Shown: one piece after another, positions 25,158 to 34,212 of the stretch
Layout of the letters: each line of letters begins with the position of its first letter
Numbering within the stretch: the first letter of the stretch is position 1
Assembly: GCA_964631295.1 (NCBI GenBank)
Contig: CAZVXI010000009.1
Coordinates: forward strand, 1-37,656
Reading direction: 5' to 3'
Origin: CAZVXI01 sp964631295
GTDB taxonomy: Bacteria; Planctomycetota; Phycisphaerae; Phycisphaerales; SM1A02
Length of the DNA stretch: 37,656 nucleotides
Position numbers and translations under genes: made by a program
The notes under the pieces: model-generated
The model's database searches: none
What the model was told of the DNA's origin: nothing
The model's input: the letters and a program-made list of their open reading frames with translations, nothing else

Positions 25158-27101
25158 TTACTGCCCAATCGGAATCGAGTTCGACTCGTCTGAACGCACG
25201 ACGGCGATATCAACGCGCTCAGTTTTGCCACGGTCTGCTTCGGTAAAGAGCCACGCTGCGACTGGATCATCATCGGCAAGCGCTGATTTTCGGGTCTGCG
25301 AGACGGCAGCGGAGACAAGCGTCATGAACATTGGCTGTGGACGAAGCGGGCGGCTTGTGAGTTCCGGATGAAACTGGGCCGCAATGAAACACGGGTGCTG
25401 CGCGGTCGGCAATTCAAGCACCTGCATGATTGGCTGGCTGGGATGCCTGCCGGAGAACCGCAGACCAGCATCGGTAAGGCGGTCAATGTACGCTGGATCA
25501 ACTTCATATCGATGCCTGAATCGTTCCCGCACGCGCGTTGACTCTGCAAACATGCGGCTTGCCAGCGTGCCCGGCTCCAGCAGGACATCCTGGGCACCAA
25601 GACGCATCGTCCCGCCCAGACCCTCGATGGCCTTCTGCTCCGGTAGTTCGCTGATGACTGGCTCTGGCGGATTCGGAGCAAACTCAGTCGAGTTGGCGAG
25701 CGTCAGGCCAAGGACGTTGCGGGCGTATTCGATGACTGCCACCTGGAAGCCAAGGCAAATTCCAAGATAGGGGACGCGGTGCGTGCGAACGTATTCAACA
25801 CATGCGATCTTGCCCTCGACGCCGCGCTCCCCGAAGCCACCGGGCACCACGACTGCGTCGAGTTTTTCACCGGGCTCTCCGAAGAACTCGTGCACGTTAT
25901 CGCGCCTGATCTCAGATGTGTCGATCCAGTCCAACTCGACATTCACCGACAGGTTTGCCGAAACATGCTCGATGGCTTTATCGATTGAGGCGTAAGAATC
26001 GCGGAGTGCTGCGTACTTGCCGAGCACGCCGAGCCGAATCGTGTGCCTCTTGGAGGCGCGGATGCCCTGCGTAAAGTGCGTCCATTCGGCCCGTGCGGCA
26101 TCTTCTCGCCGGACATCGACCGTATCGTGCAGATCGAGAATGGTCAGGATCTCGCGGTCGAGGCCTTCGTCTCGCATCGCTTCCGGAATGGTGTAGATCG
26201 ACTCGCGATCATGCATGGAAAACACGCGCTTCAGGGGCACGTTGGAGAACATCGCCATCTTCTGAAGGACTTTGTCGTCCACGGGATGTTCAGCCCGGCA
26301 GGCCAGAATGTGCGGCTGGATGCCAGCTTCCATCAGGCGCTTTATCCCGAGTTGAGCTGCTTTCGACTTCTGCTCTCCCAGAATCGGCGGCTCAATGATG
26401 TATGCCAGAGACACAAAGCAGACGGCGTTCGGCCCTTCCTCGAAGGCCAGCTCGCGCAGCGCCTCGATGTAGAACCCGTTCTCATAGTCGCCGACCGTTC
26501 CGCCGACTTCAACAAACACGACATCCGTCGGCCCACCATCCGGCCCGCCGGTCATCGCAAGCGTTCGAAGGCGATGTTTCACCTCGCCGGTGACATGTGG
26601 AATCATCTGCACATCACGGCCGAGGTACTCACCGCGCCGCTCGCGATCGAGAATCTCCGAGTAAATCTGGCCGGACGTGACGAAATTCTGTCGACTGAGA
26701 TTCTGGTCGAGCATGCGTTCATAGGTGCCCAGATCCATATCACACTCGGTACCATCTTCCAGGACGAAAACCTCACCGTGGCGATACGGGTTGAGCGTGC
26801 CCGAGTCGATGTTGAGATAGCCCTCCATCTTGATCGGGGCCACGCGAAGACCCTTGTCTTTGAGTAGCTTCGCGAGCGAGGAACTGAAGATACCCTTGCC
26901 GAGCCCGGACATGACTGTGCCGAAGACGGCCACGTACCGATGCCTGCCGTGGACGTAGCCCTCGGGCATTGGTGAGAAAAACTCGGTGGAATCAGCGGAC
27001 GAGCGGTCGAACTGCTCTAGAAAGCTCGCGGCCTCAGATTGACCGCGGCCGGGCTGTCCGGCCGGATTGCTTGGCTCAGTGGGCATCCCCAACTGTACCA
27101 T
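25158..27101 (-). CDS. pyrG: CTP synthase, divergent N-terminal half
   Basis: PyrG aminates UTP to CTP using glutamine and ATP. The protein is ~647 residues, about 100 longer than E. coli PyrG, owing to a ~55-residue N-terminal extension before RYVAVFGTVMSGLGKGI and a C-terminal tail past the FHPELTSRPL motif. The synthetase domain keeps the P-loop SGLGKG, the metal-binding acidic pair (ECDMDLG and VEVGGTVGD) and the catalytic-region lysine. However, the usual KLDPYIN reads KMEGYLN and VTGGVVSSLGKG reads FGTVMSGLGKG. The glutaminase domain has its cysteine in GICLGFQ and the His/Glu pair in FHPEL. Start choice: ATG 27101, with ATG 27086 equally possible (a TTG at 27107 also exists). It is divergent from glpK. 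Confidence 0.96.
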   Translation of the reverse strand: MVQLGMPTEPSNPAGQPGRGQSEAASFLEQFDRSSADSTEFFSPMPEGYVHGRHRYVAVFGTVMSGLGKGIFSSSLAKLLKDKGLRVAPIKMEGYLNIDSGTLNPYRHGEVFVLEDGTECDMDLGTYERMLDQNLSRQNFVTSGQIYSEILDRERRGEYLGRDVQMIPHVTGEVKHRLRTLAMTGGPDGGPTDVVFVEVGGTVGDYENGFYIEALRELAFEEGPNAVCFVSLAYIIEPPILGEQKSKAAQLGIKRLMEAGIQPHILACRAEHPVDDKVLQKMAMFSNVPLKRVFSMHDRESIYTIPEAMRDEGLDREILTILDLHDTVDVRREDAARAEWTHFTQGIRASKRHTIRLGVLGKYAALRDSYASIDKAIEHVSANLSVNVELDWIDTSEIRRDNVHEFFGEPGEKLDAVVVPGGFGERGVEGKIACVEYVRTHRVPYLGICLGFQVAVIEYARNVLGLTLANSTEFAPNPPEPVISELPEQKAIEGLGGTMRLGAQDVLLEPGTLASRMFAESTRVRERFRHRYEVDPAYIDRLTDAGLRFSGRHPSQPIMQVLELPTAQHPCFIAAQFHPELTSRPLRPQPMFMTLVSAAVSQTRKSALADDDPVAAWLFTEADRGKTERVDIAVVRSDESNSIPIGQ

Positions 27102-27187
27102 GCTCAACGTTCAGAAGGAACCACGGATTCCGACGAGCGACAGGCAATCCAGACCACACGGCTCTCAAAGTGGACGGAGAAGTGAAA

Positions 27188-28687
27188 ATGTCCTTCATCA
27201 TGGCTCTCGACCAAGGAACGACGAGCTCTCGCGCAATCCTGTTTGATCGTGCAGGCTCGATCATTGCACTGGCCCAGCGCGAGTTCGAGCAGTTATACCC
27301 GGCGCCAGGATGGGTCGAGCACGATGCCAACAAGATATGGTCTACCCAGGCAGGAGTCATGGCTGAGGTCATCGAGCGCGCTCGCATCCGTGCAGCAGAC
27401 ATTGCCGCGATCGGAATCACCAATCAACGCGAGACAACCGTCGTCTGGGATCGAAGCACCGGCCAGCCTGTTTGCAATGCGATCGTCTGGCAGGATCGTC
27501 GGACCGCTGCCATGTGCGATCGTCTTCGCGCTCAAGGCGCTGAAGCGATGGTTCGAGAGAAGACCGGGCTCGTGATTGATGCGTACTTCTCCGGCACAAA
27601 GATCGCGTGGATACTCGAGCATGTCGATGGTGCTCGTGAGCGTGCGGAGCGCGGCGAACTTGCGTTCGGGACGATTGATACCTGGCTCATCTGGAACCTG
27701 ACCGCCGGCAATCTGCACCTCACGGATGCCAGCAATGCCTCGCGAACGATGCTCTGTAACATCCACACGCGCACATGGGACGATGAACTACTTGACCTTT
27801 TACGCATTCCGCGCGGGCTGTTGCCGGACATCCGCTCCAACAGCGAAGTCTACGGCGAGGTTGCTGCCGGCCTCCCGCTCGAAGGTATCCCCATCGCCTG
27901 CATGATTGGTGATCAGCAGGGAGCGACAATGGGGCAGATCTGCGACAGGCCGGGCATGGCGAAGTGCACCTACGGCACTGGCTGTTTTCTCCTGCTCAAT
28001 ACGGGACCGCAACCACAGATATCCGACAACAAACTGCTCAGCACCATCGCGTGGCAGCGTGATGGCGTGACCACCTACGCGCTCGAAGGCAGCGTGTTTA
28101 TCGGCGGCGCAGTCGTCCAGTGGCTTCGTGACGGTCTGAAGATCATTCGCGATTCATCACAGGTAGAGGCCCTCGCACGCAGCGTTGAAGATAACGGTGG
28201 CGTGTACCTCGTACCGGCATTTGCAGGGCTCGGCGCACCGCATTGGGATGCGTATGCGCGAGGAACAATTCTCGGCATCACGCGTGGTACGACCGATGGA
28301 CACATCGCCAGAGCAGCGCTCGAAGCCATCGCATATCAGGTCGCTGATCTCGCGCACGCGATGGAACGGGGCTCGGATGAAGAAATCACGGAACTCCGTG
28401 TCGATGGTGGCGCTGCAGCGAATGATCTGCTGATGCAGTTCCAGGCGGATATTCTTGGCATACCCGTCGTCCGACCAACCGTGCTTGAAACAACCGCACT
28501 CGGTGCGGCATATTTAGCTGGGCTGGCTGTTGGATACTGGGAATCACCCGAGCAGATTGCTGAGAACTGGCAGATTGACCGAAGATTTGAGCCAGCTATG
28601 CCTGCTCAAGAAGCCGAGCGGCTGCGGCACCTCTGGCGTAAGGCCGTCGGACGCTCCATGAACTGGATCGAGGCGGACAATACATGA
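27188..28687 (+). CDS. glpK: Glycerol kinase
   Basis: GlpK phosphorylates glycerol to sn-glycerol 3-phosphate. The 499-residue protein has the FGGY-family N-terminus MALDQGTTSSRAILFD, the ITNQRETTVVWD stretch, GTIDTWLIWNLT, the GDQQGATMGQ segment and the C-terminal FAGLGAPHWD and RVDGGAAAND motifs. The start is ATG 27188 with GGAGAAG eight bases upstream; the frame stays open to 26969 but that would enter pyrG. Its stop overlaps the glpD start in an ATGA, so the two are translationally coupled and form the glycerol-to-dihydroxyacetone-phosphate route. No glpF or regulator gene is adjacent. Confidence 0.97.
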   Translation: MSFIMALDQGTTSSRAILFDRAGSIIALAQREFEQLYPAPGWVEHDANKIWSTQAGVMAEVIERARIRAADIAAIGITNQRETTVVWDRSTGQPVCNAIVWQDRRTAAMCDRLRAQGAEAMVREKTGLVIDAYFSGTKIAWILEHVDGARERAERGELAFGTIDTWLIWNLTAGNLHLTDASNASRTMLCNIHTRTWDDELLDLLRIPRGLLPDIRSNSEVYGEVAAGLPLEGIPIACMIGDQQGATMGQICDRPGMAKCTYGTGCFLLLNTGPQPQISDNKLLSTIAWQRDGVTTYALEGSVFIGGAVVQWLRDGLKIIRDSSQVEALARSVEDNGGVYLVPAFAGLGAPHWDAYARGTILGITRGTTDGHIARAALEAIAYQVADLAHAMERGSDEEITELRVDGGAAANDLLMQFQADILGIPVVRPTVLETTALGAAYLAGLAVGYWESPEQIAENWQIDRRFEPAMPAQEAERLRHLWRKAVGRSMNWIEADNT

Positions 28688-30258
28688 ATCGAGCCGTGAT
28701 GATCGATGCGATTCGTGATCGTGCGGGCTCCCGTATGCCGTGGGACATCGTCATCATCGGCGGTGGAGCGACAGGCCTCGGCGCAGCGGTCGATGCTGCT
28801 GCACGCGGATACGACGTTGTGCTTGTCGAGCAGTCGGACTTCGCCAAGGGGACATCCAGCCGATCGACGAAACTGGTGCATGGCGGTGTGCGGTATCTCC
28901 AGCAAGGGAACATCTCGCTTGTGATGGAGGCGCTCAAGGAGCGCGGGCTGCTCTTGCGCAATGCGCCGCATCTCGTGCACGATGTGCCGTTCATCGTGCC
29001 CAGCTACGAGTGGTGGGAGTCGCCATTCTATGGTGTCGGCTTGAAGATATACGACCTGCTTGCCGGACGATATGGCTTCGGCAGATCGAGCCATTTGTCA
29101 AAGAGCCGCGTTGTCGAGGCCATCCCGTCAATCGCGCCGGAGGGACTGTTGGGCGGGACACGCTATTACGATGGTCAGTTCGATGATGCGCGCCTCGCTG
29201 TCAATCTTGCCGCAACCGCATTCGAACAGGGCGGCACACTTGTGAACTACACGCGCGTCGAGTCGTTCATCAAGAACAGCAGCGGCGTGGTTGACGGCGT
29301 GATCGCGCGCGATCTCGAATCAGGCAATGATCTTGAGATACGTGGCCGTGTGGTTGTCAACGCAACCGGAGCATTTGCGGACGCCATCCGCAGTATGGAC
29401 CATGATGGTGCTCCGCGCATCATCGCGCCGAGCCAGGGCGTACACATCGTGCTTGATCGGTCGTTCCTGCCGGGAGACTCAGCAATTATGGTGCCGCATA
29501 CAGGTGATGGCCGCGTCATGTTTGCCATTCCCTGGCACGACGTTGCGGTTGTCGGAACAACGGATACACCGGTCGAATCGGTTGATCTCGAACCCACGCC
29601 TTTGCCGGAAGAGGTTGAGTTCATCCTGGAAACTGCAAACCGCTACCTCAACAACGATGCCTGCGCGTCCGACATCCGAAGTGTATTCACCGGCATCCGA
29701 CCACTTGTAAAAATGGGCGATGGCGGCGATACGGCGTCACTGTCGCGCGACCACACAATCCTCATCGATCCTGTCTCAGGCCTGCTTACGATTGCAGGTG
29801 GAAAGTGGACGACGTACCGCAAGATGGCTCAGGACATCGTTGATCACGCCATGACACTTGGCGATCTGGAGCCGCGCCAATGCGTGACAAGTCAGCTACC
29901 GATCCATGGCTACCACCGCAATGCTGATCGTTTCGGTCCGCTCGCGTTCTATGGCTCGGATGCGGCCGAGATTGATCGCATCGCCGAAGTGGATGAAAGC
30001 GATCATGCACCGTTGCATCGAGGACTGCCCATCACTGACGCACAGGTGCGCTGGGCGTGCCGCGGCGAGATGGCTCGGACTGTCGATGATGTGCTCGCGC
30101 GGCGAACTCGATGCCTGCTGTTCGATTCGCAGGCCGCTGTTGAAGTTGCGCCGAGGATTGCCCAGATCATGGCTGAAGAGCTCTGTTGCGACGACGGGTG
30201 GCAACGCGAGCAAATCTTAGCGTTCGAGCAGATCGCGGAGCGTTACCAATGGCGGTGA
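28684..30258 (+). CDS. glpD: Aerobic-type glycerol-3-phosphate dehydrogenase (FAD)
   Basis: GlpD oxidises sn-glycerol 3-phosphate to dihydroxyacetone phosphate and passes electrons to the membrane quinone pool. The 524-residue protein starts its FAD-binding Rossmann fold with VIIGGGATGLGAAVDAAARG and continues with the family signature KGTSSRSTKLVHGGVRYL. Downstream are GTTDTPVE, FTGIRPLV, and the conserved GGKWTTYRKMAQD. The C-terminal helical domain (DAQVRWACRGEMARTVDDVLARRTR) is present and complete. ATG 28684 overlaps the glpK stop by 4 bp. Confidence 0.97.
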   Translation: MNRAVMIDAIRDRAGSRMPWDIVIIGGGATGLGAAVDAAARGYDVVLVEQSDFAKGTSSRSTKLVHGGVRYLQQGNISLVMEALKERGLLLRNAPHLVHDVPFIVPSYEWWESPFYGVGLKIYDLLAGRYGFGRSSHLSKSRVVEAIPSIAPEGLLGGTRYYDGQFDDARLAVNLAATAFEQGGTLVNYTRVESFIKNSSGVVDGVIARDLESGNDLEIRGRVVVNATGAFADAIRSMDHDGAPRIIAPSQGVHIVLDRSFLPGDSAIMVPHTGDGRVMFAIPWHDVAVVGTTDTPVESVDLEPTPLPEEVEFILETANRYLNNDACASDIRSVFTGIRPLVKMGDGGDTASLSRDHTILIDPVSGLLTIAGGKWTTYRKMAQDIVDHAMTLGDLEPRQCVTSQLPIHGYHRNADRFGPLAFYGSDAAEIDRIAEVDESDHAPLHRGLPITDAQVRWACRGEMARTVDDVLARRTRCLLFDSQAAVEVAPRIAQIMAEELCCDDGWQREQILAFEQIAERYQWR

Positions 30259-30277
30259 TCATAGCGGTGACACGGAT

Positions 30278-30305
30278 CCGCTTATGGCATCAGCGGTGGG
30301 TTTTT
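30278..30305 (+). terminator. Weak candidate terminator after glpD
   Basis: A 5-bp stem (CCGCT / AGCGG) with a 9-base loop is followed by TGGG and five Ts, 20 bp past the glpD stop. The short stem and the gap before the T run make it a weak candidate. The rest of 30306-30485 shows nothing I can assign. Confidence 0.25.
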
Positions 30306-30485
30306 CATTGGTGTGCAAATCGCGCGGTTAAGGCGGCAGCAATACAGTTCAGGAAGCAAACGCAGTGTTTATTCCCCTGTTGGTCCGGATGACCCGAGAT
30401 CGCTTCACCGATCATCCGGCCTGGTCGCACGGGCAAATCTGGTCCGCACCACCAATCGTGAGCCAGCATTGTGTCTGCGCGAACC

Positions 30486-31442
30486 TCAGCCTGCATCCTC
30501 GATGACGTACGCCGCGAGTCTCGTTGACAGCGTCGCACGAATGGCGTCGTTTTCGATCGCATCATCGATCAGATCGTTGAGGCGATCGCCGCCGACATGG
30601 CGTCGAAGAGCAAGGGTGTCGCGCTCGAGGAGGGGCAGCCATGCCGCACGGATCTCCGCCCACGCAGCTTCGTGCTCACGCCAGTACTTCGTCGCGGCTG
30701 CAACCTCTGTCTCGCTGATGCGCTCGTAGGAGTTCAGTCCCATCTCGTGCGCAATCACACCAACTGGTTCTCCGGCCTCCGTGAGTGTGAGCTTTTGGTT
30801 GTCCTGCTCATGTACCCAGCCATCGGGCGTGAGTGTGTGCCTGTTGCGACACACAACCACGTGATAATCCTGGCGTCGACGTTCGCGACGTGGCAATGGC
30901 CGCCATGTGAGTTCGCTCTCCCAACTCGATTGGTTGGGCAAGTGTGTCCATTTGCCGACAGCTTCGTAACGCGGTGCATCGGTTGTCTGATACACGGCTT
31001 GTGTCCAAGTACCTCGCACTTCAGAAGGCGTGCGCTCTTCCCGTTGCCACATGGCATGGCCTTTGTAGGTAAGCAACTGGGTATCTTCATACCGCCAGTC
31101 CTGCCGCCAATGCTTCACGACGAATGGTTCCTTATCCGGGCCATTGTCTATGACAAGCAAGTGCTGAAGGCTGATGTAATCTCCCTCATCGGCGATCACC
31201 TGCACCAGTTCAGTTGCATGCTCGACGTACGGTACTTCCAGCACGTAGTCGGACGAGATGGCAACAGTTTCTTCGAATCGGAATGTGACACGATAAGCGC
31301 CGGCCATCGCGAGGATCGCCTCTCGATCGGCGCGAGGGACCACCGACTGAATCGATGTCGCGGAATCCATGAATGAGCCGCCACCACAGAATGCTGCGGG
31401 GAAATGACTGAAGCTGACAATCAATGCAAGTGCAAACGTCAT
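30486..31442 (-). CDS. Exported DUF6607-type protein
   Basis: From ATG 31442 the product is 318 residues, with a signal peptide (MTFALALIVSFSHFPAAFCGG). The body matches what I know as DUF6607: AGAYRVTFRFEET near the mature N-terminus, ISLQHLL, the aromatic KHWRQDWRYED, WTQAVYQTTDAPRYEAVGKWTH, PLPRRE, and GWVHEQDNQK. The frame is open upstream to 31682, but ATG 31442 has GGAG at good spacing and begins the signal peptide. No catalytic role is established for the domain to my knowledge; members are typically exported. It lies 109 bp after the dockerin-tagged gene on the same strand, a possible unit. Confidence 0.85.
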   Translation of the reverse strand: MTFALALIVSFSHFPAAFCGGGSFMDSATSIQSVVPRADREAILAMAGAYRVTFRFEETVAISSDYVLEVPYVEHATELVQVIADEGDYISLQHLLVIDNGPDKEPFVVKHWRQDWRYEDTQLLTYKGHAMWQREERTPSEVRGTWTQAVYQTTDAPRYEAVGKWTHLPNQSSWESELTWRPLPRRERRRQDYHVVVCRNRHTLTPDGWVHEQDNQKLTLTEAGEPVGVIAHEMGLNSYERISETEVAAATKYWREHEAAWAEIRAAWLPLLERDTLALRRHVGGDRLNDLIDDAIENDAIRATLSTRLAAYVIEDAG

Positions 31443-31551
31443 GACGAGTTTCTCCAATGTGGTCAGAAGCTTGTTCGTTGTGTGCAACTGGTCGGCAATC
31501 CCAATCATGCAACTGTCGATCACGTGTGTATCATCTCTTTGTTTGCACTCT

Positions 31552-32568
31552 TCAGCCCCAGTTGCTGAGTACTTCGAGCAGGTCCGCCAGTCCAACGATG
31601 CCATCGTTCGAAACATCGCCTGGACAATCACCATCGATCGGGCACGCGCCCCACTGTGAGAGCACGTTGAGTAAGTCCGCAAGATTCACCGTGTCATCTC
31701 CGTTGGAGTCGCCTGGCATATCGAGGACATCAACGACAAGCGTCATACGAGCCGCGGAAGCACCCAAGCCAACCGCAGCATTTTCCTTCGTGAAGAACTC
31801 CGGAAATGAGCCACCTGTTTGCTGTACCGCAGGGAACATGGATGCGACTGTGAAGTATGCGATCCCATCCGAAAGTGACTGCTGCAGATAGGCAGCAATG
31901 TCCGGATTGCTCGTGTCAATCTCAAAGGTGAACTCTGTTAGCGCGGGGACGAACTCGCCGACGGCAACGGTCGTTGTCGTGCCGATTGCAAACGGCACTG
32001 GATCAATGCCTTCGTCAAGTGAGTTCGAGACATCAGCCGCAACAGCACTGTCGATCGCGATGGGGTAGCACGTGCGAACAGCCTTTCCGAAAGGTCCAGC
32101 GGGCGAGTATGGAGTTGTCTCCGTGAATGTGGTGGAGGTGAAACCGTTCCGAAACCCTGCGCCAAACAACTCGAGCGGGCGGCCGTCGTCGGTGTCTGAC
32201 TCTGCATCATCGTCCTCGGCCGGGAGATAGGTCTGCCATCCGTCGAGGGTTGGATCGTATCGAAACGTTTCATCGCTTTCGGTCATGAGTGTGATCGTCA
32301 CGGACAGAATCTCGTAGCGATCGATTGGCAGCGCTTCCGGGATGTCGCCGGCCGTGTCGAAAGCGAAGACCATCTGGCCATCGCGATTATCGAAGTCGGG
32401 GTCATTGGCACCGAAGACTTTGGTCTCTGCCTTGTTGCCAAAGTCGGTGTTGAACGGGTATTCCCAGCGGTCAAGTGTGGGCTCTGTCGCCTCGAAGGTG
32501 ATCGTGTCCGACAATGCAGGAACGGCGAAAGACAACGCAGCCAGAGAGGTGATCAACGAAGAGTGCAT
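31552..32568 (-). CDS. Exported protein with C-terminal dockerin-like tag
   Basis: The 338-residue product from ATG 32568 has a signal peptide (MHSSLITSLAALSFAVPALS). Residues ~22-275 form a domain I cannot name, probably beta-rich and acidic, with an aromatic DRWEYPFNTDFGN start, an FDNRDGQMVF motif and a TKENAA segment. It ends with a two-part dockerin-like module (SNGDDTVNLADLLNVLSQWG, then a second part ending LADLLEVLSNWG at the very C-terminus). The tag matches those of the proteins at 14369 and 18937. An upstream in-frame start at 32643 would precede the signal peptide by 25 unlikely residues. It is divergent from the prepilin-like gene across 94 bp. Confidence 0.83.
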   Translation of the reverse strand: MHSSLITSLAALSFAVPALSDTITFEATEPTLDRWEYPFNTDFGNKAETKVFGANDPDFDNRDGQMVFAFDTAGDIPEALPIDRYEILSVTITLMTESDETFRYDPTLDGWQTYLPAEDDDAESDTDDGRPLELFGAGFRNGFTSTTFTETTPYSPAGPFGKAVRTCYPIAIDSAVAADVSNSLDEGIDPVPFAIGTTTTVAVGEFVPALTEFTFEIDTSNPDIAAYLQQSLSDGIAYFTVASMFPAVQQTGGSFPEFFTKENAAVGLGASAARMTLVVDVLDMPGDSNGDDTVNLADLLNVLSQWGACPIDGDCPGDVSNDGIVGLADLLEVLSNWG

Positions 32569-32662
32569 GGGGTCGAGTCCTGCTGGAGAAGCTGATGAGA
32601 CTAGAGAGGAATCCAAATCCATGTGATTGAGACTCAGTATCAACTAGCCTATCCTTCTGACC

Positions 32663-33598
32663 ATGGATGTCAAATTACTGCCAACAAACCTGACTGATGG
32701 TCCGTCGACTCCGGCATGCAAGAGGTCATCGCGTCACCAGATCGAGGCATCGTTGTCACATGACCGCGGCTTCACGATTTCGGAGTTGCTCGTTGTTGTG
32801 GCAGTTCTGGCGGTGCTCATCGGATTGGTGCTGCCGGGCATGTCGCACATGCGGGCAGCCGCCCGGCGTACGACGGAGATCAGCGCGGCGAGGCAACTGA
32901 TGGTTGGTTTCCTCGCCTATGCGACAGATCATCAAGGTCGAGTTCTGCCCGGCTATCACCCGGAACCAACGCTGCGTGCTGAGGACGAGTCTGGCAGCAA
33001 CATGTACGACCTCGGCCCGGTTGGGGCGCGGTATCCATGGCGCCTCGCGCCGTATCTCGACTACGACGTGCGAGGCCTGTATGTCGACCGCTGGGTGCTC
33101 AGCGGGTTCGAAGATGCGACGAACTATCCGTACCTCGTGAGTCTCTACCCATCGATGGGCATGAACGGTACCTTTATCGGAGGCGATGGTTCAGCCGAGG
33201 GCCTGGGTTTCAATGATCTCTATTCGAATATCTTTGGGTCGTTCTACATCACGCGGCTCGCCGATGCGCGGCACCCGCAGCGACTGATCACGTTTGCCTC
33301 GGCGCGGATTGACCTTGATGATGGATCCGATGCAACGCCAGTCGTTGAGGGCTACTTCATCGTCCGCCCCCCATATCTCAACGAGCGAAAGTGGACCGAT
33401 GCGTATCCCGTCGATGTCACGAGCGACTCGGATCGAGCGGCTGACTGGGGTTATGTCTCGTTGCGCCACCGACGCAAGGCTGTGACGGCCATGCTTGATG
33501 GCTCAACTGCGACACTCGGTGAGGGGGAACTGCTCGACATGCGGCGATGGTCGGACGCTGCCAGCATGCCTGACTGGACGCTCCAGCCAAGAGACTGA
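32663..33598 (+). CDS. Prepilin-like protein with H-X9-DG tail
   Basis: The 311-residue protein has a ~36-residue positively charged leader, then the type IV prepilin/pseudopilin site RGFTISELLVVVAVLAVLIG with cleavage after Gly and Glu at +5. The C-terminal part contains H-X9-DG (HRRKAVTAMLDG), the signature of the planctomycete prepilin H-X9-DG group related to DUF1559. Such proteins are heavily multiplied in planctomycetes and their role is unresolved; they need a prepilin peptidase encoded elsewhere. No pilus machinery gene lies nearby, so it is an orphan. ATG 32663 is the only sensible start. Confidence 0.88.
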   Translation: MDVKLLPTNLTDGPSTPACKRSSRHQIEASLSHDRGFTISELLVVVAVLAVLIGLVLPGMSHMRAAARRTTEISAARQLMVGFLAYATDHQGRVLPGYHPEPTLRAEDESGSNMYDLGPVGARYPWRLAPYLDYDVRGLYVDRWVLSGFEDATNYPYLVSLYPSMGMNGTFIGGDGSAEGLGFNDLYSNIFGSFYITRLADARHPQRLITFASARIDLDDGSDATPVVEGYFIVRPPYLNERKWTDAYPVDVTSDSDRAADWGYVSLRHRRKAVTAMLDGSTATLGEGELLDMRRWSDAASMPDWTLQPRD

Positions 33599-33734
33599 CC
33601 ACTCCGACCGCGAACTGGCGGCATGCATGCGGAGCATCGACTGCTACTTCAGGAACAGTTCAGGAGGCGACAATCAGGAAGGCGATGGCAGCAGGTCATG
33701 CGATCATGCAAGGTGACTCACCGCAGGAAGAAAG

Positions 33735-33821
33735 CGGTGGGGATGGGATTCGAACCCATGATACACCGAAGTGTATACCGGTTTTCAAGACCGGCGCATT
33801 CAACCGCTCTGCCACCCCACC
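33735..33821 (-). tRNA. tRNA-Ser(UGA)
   Basis: The minus strand gives an 87-base cloverleaf. The acceptor is GGTGGGG/CCCCACC with discriminator G. The anticodon stem-loop CCGGT-CTTGAAA-ACCGG reads UGA. A long class II variable arm (TATACACTTCGGTGTATC) and a T arm ATGGG-TTCGAAT-CCCAT follow. No CCA is encoded. ORFs overlapping this region on either strand are spurious. Confidence 0.96.
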
Positions 33822-33912
33822 TGTAAGCGCTGAACGTTGCATCACGTGTGGCAAGAGTAGGCGGCACGATCCTGCAGGGCCAGATGTACCCGGACAGGTG
33901 CGCTGGCTTCCA

Positions 33913-34212
33913 TCAGCGGGCACGGAAGTGCTCCTTGAGGTCCGTCTTGTGCGGGCCGATGGCCTCAATTTCGAGACGACGTTTGATCAGCCCTTTGAGC
34001 CGGACAACGCAGCAAGTCTCTACCTGAGGCGGGAAGACGATGAACCGCCCGCCGCGCCCCTGGGCGGCAACTTCTGACTCACCAAGTGTAAAGTTGCGCT
34101 TCGTATCGGAGCGACGATACGTGAGTTTGGCGTGCGGCGTGAGATCGATCTGCACGGGTTGCCAATCACAGATCTGGGTGAGTTGTTCGGCGGACATTCG
34201 TGGCTCTGCCAT
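33913..34212 (-). CDS. Small protein of unknown function
   Basis: I do not recognise this 99-residue product. It starts at ATG 34212 with a good AGGAG ribosome-binding site nine bases upstream, which is the main reason to accept it. It has no signal peptide or membrane segment. It is basic towards the C-terminus, with clusters such as TYRRSDTKRN and LKGLIKRRLE and a hydrophobic GGRFIVFPPQVE strand, so a small cytoplasmic, possibly nucleic-acid-binding, protein is conceivable. It lies between tRNA-Ser and the FAD-linked dehydrogenase on the same strand, 232 bp from the latter. The intervening DNA shows no gene. Confidence 0.6.
   Translation of the reverse strand: MAEPRMSAEQLTQICDWQPVQIDLTPHAKLTYRRSDTKRNFTLGESEVAAQGRGGRFIVFPPQVETCCVVRLKGLIKRRLEIEAIGPHKTDLKEHFRAR

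Noticed and set aside
26043..26867. 274-codon plus-strand open frame inside pyrG
   Set aside because: It is antisense to CTP synthase and has no independent support.
25002..33821. tRNA genes as integration sites of a mobile island
   Set aside because: I found no integrase, no repeated tRNA 3' end and no composition break next to either tRNA.
33685..34077. 130-codon plus-strand frame and a 90-codon minus-strand frame over tRNA-Ser
   Set aside because: Both read through the tRNA sequence; the IRTHDTPKCIPVFKTGAFNRSA-like stretch (shortened here) is the usual tRNA-Ser mistranslation artefact.
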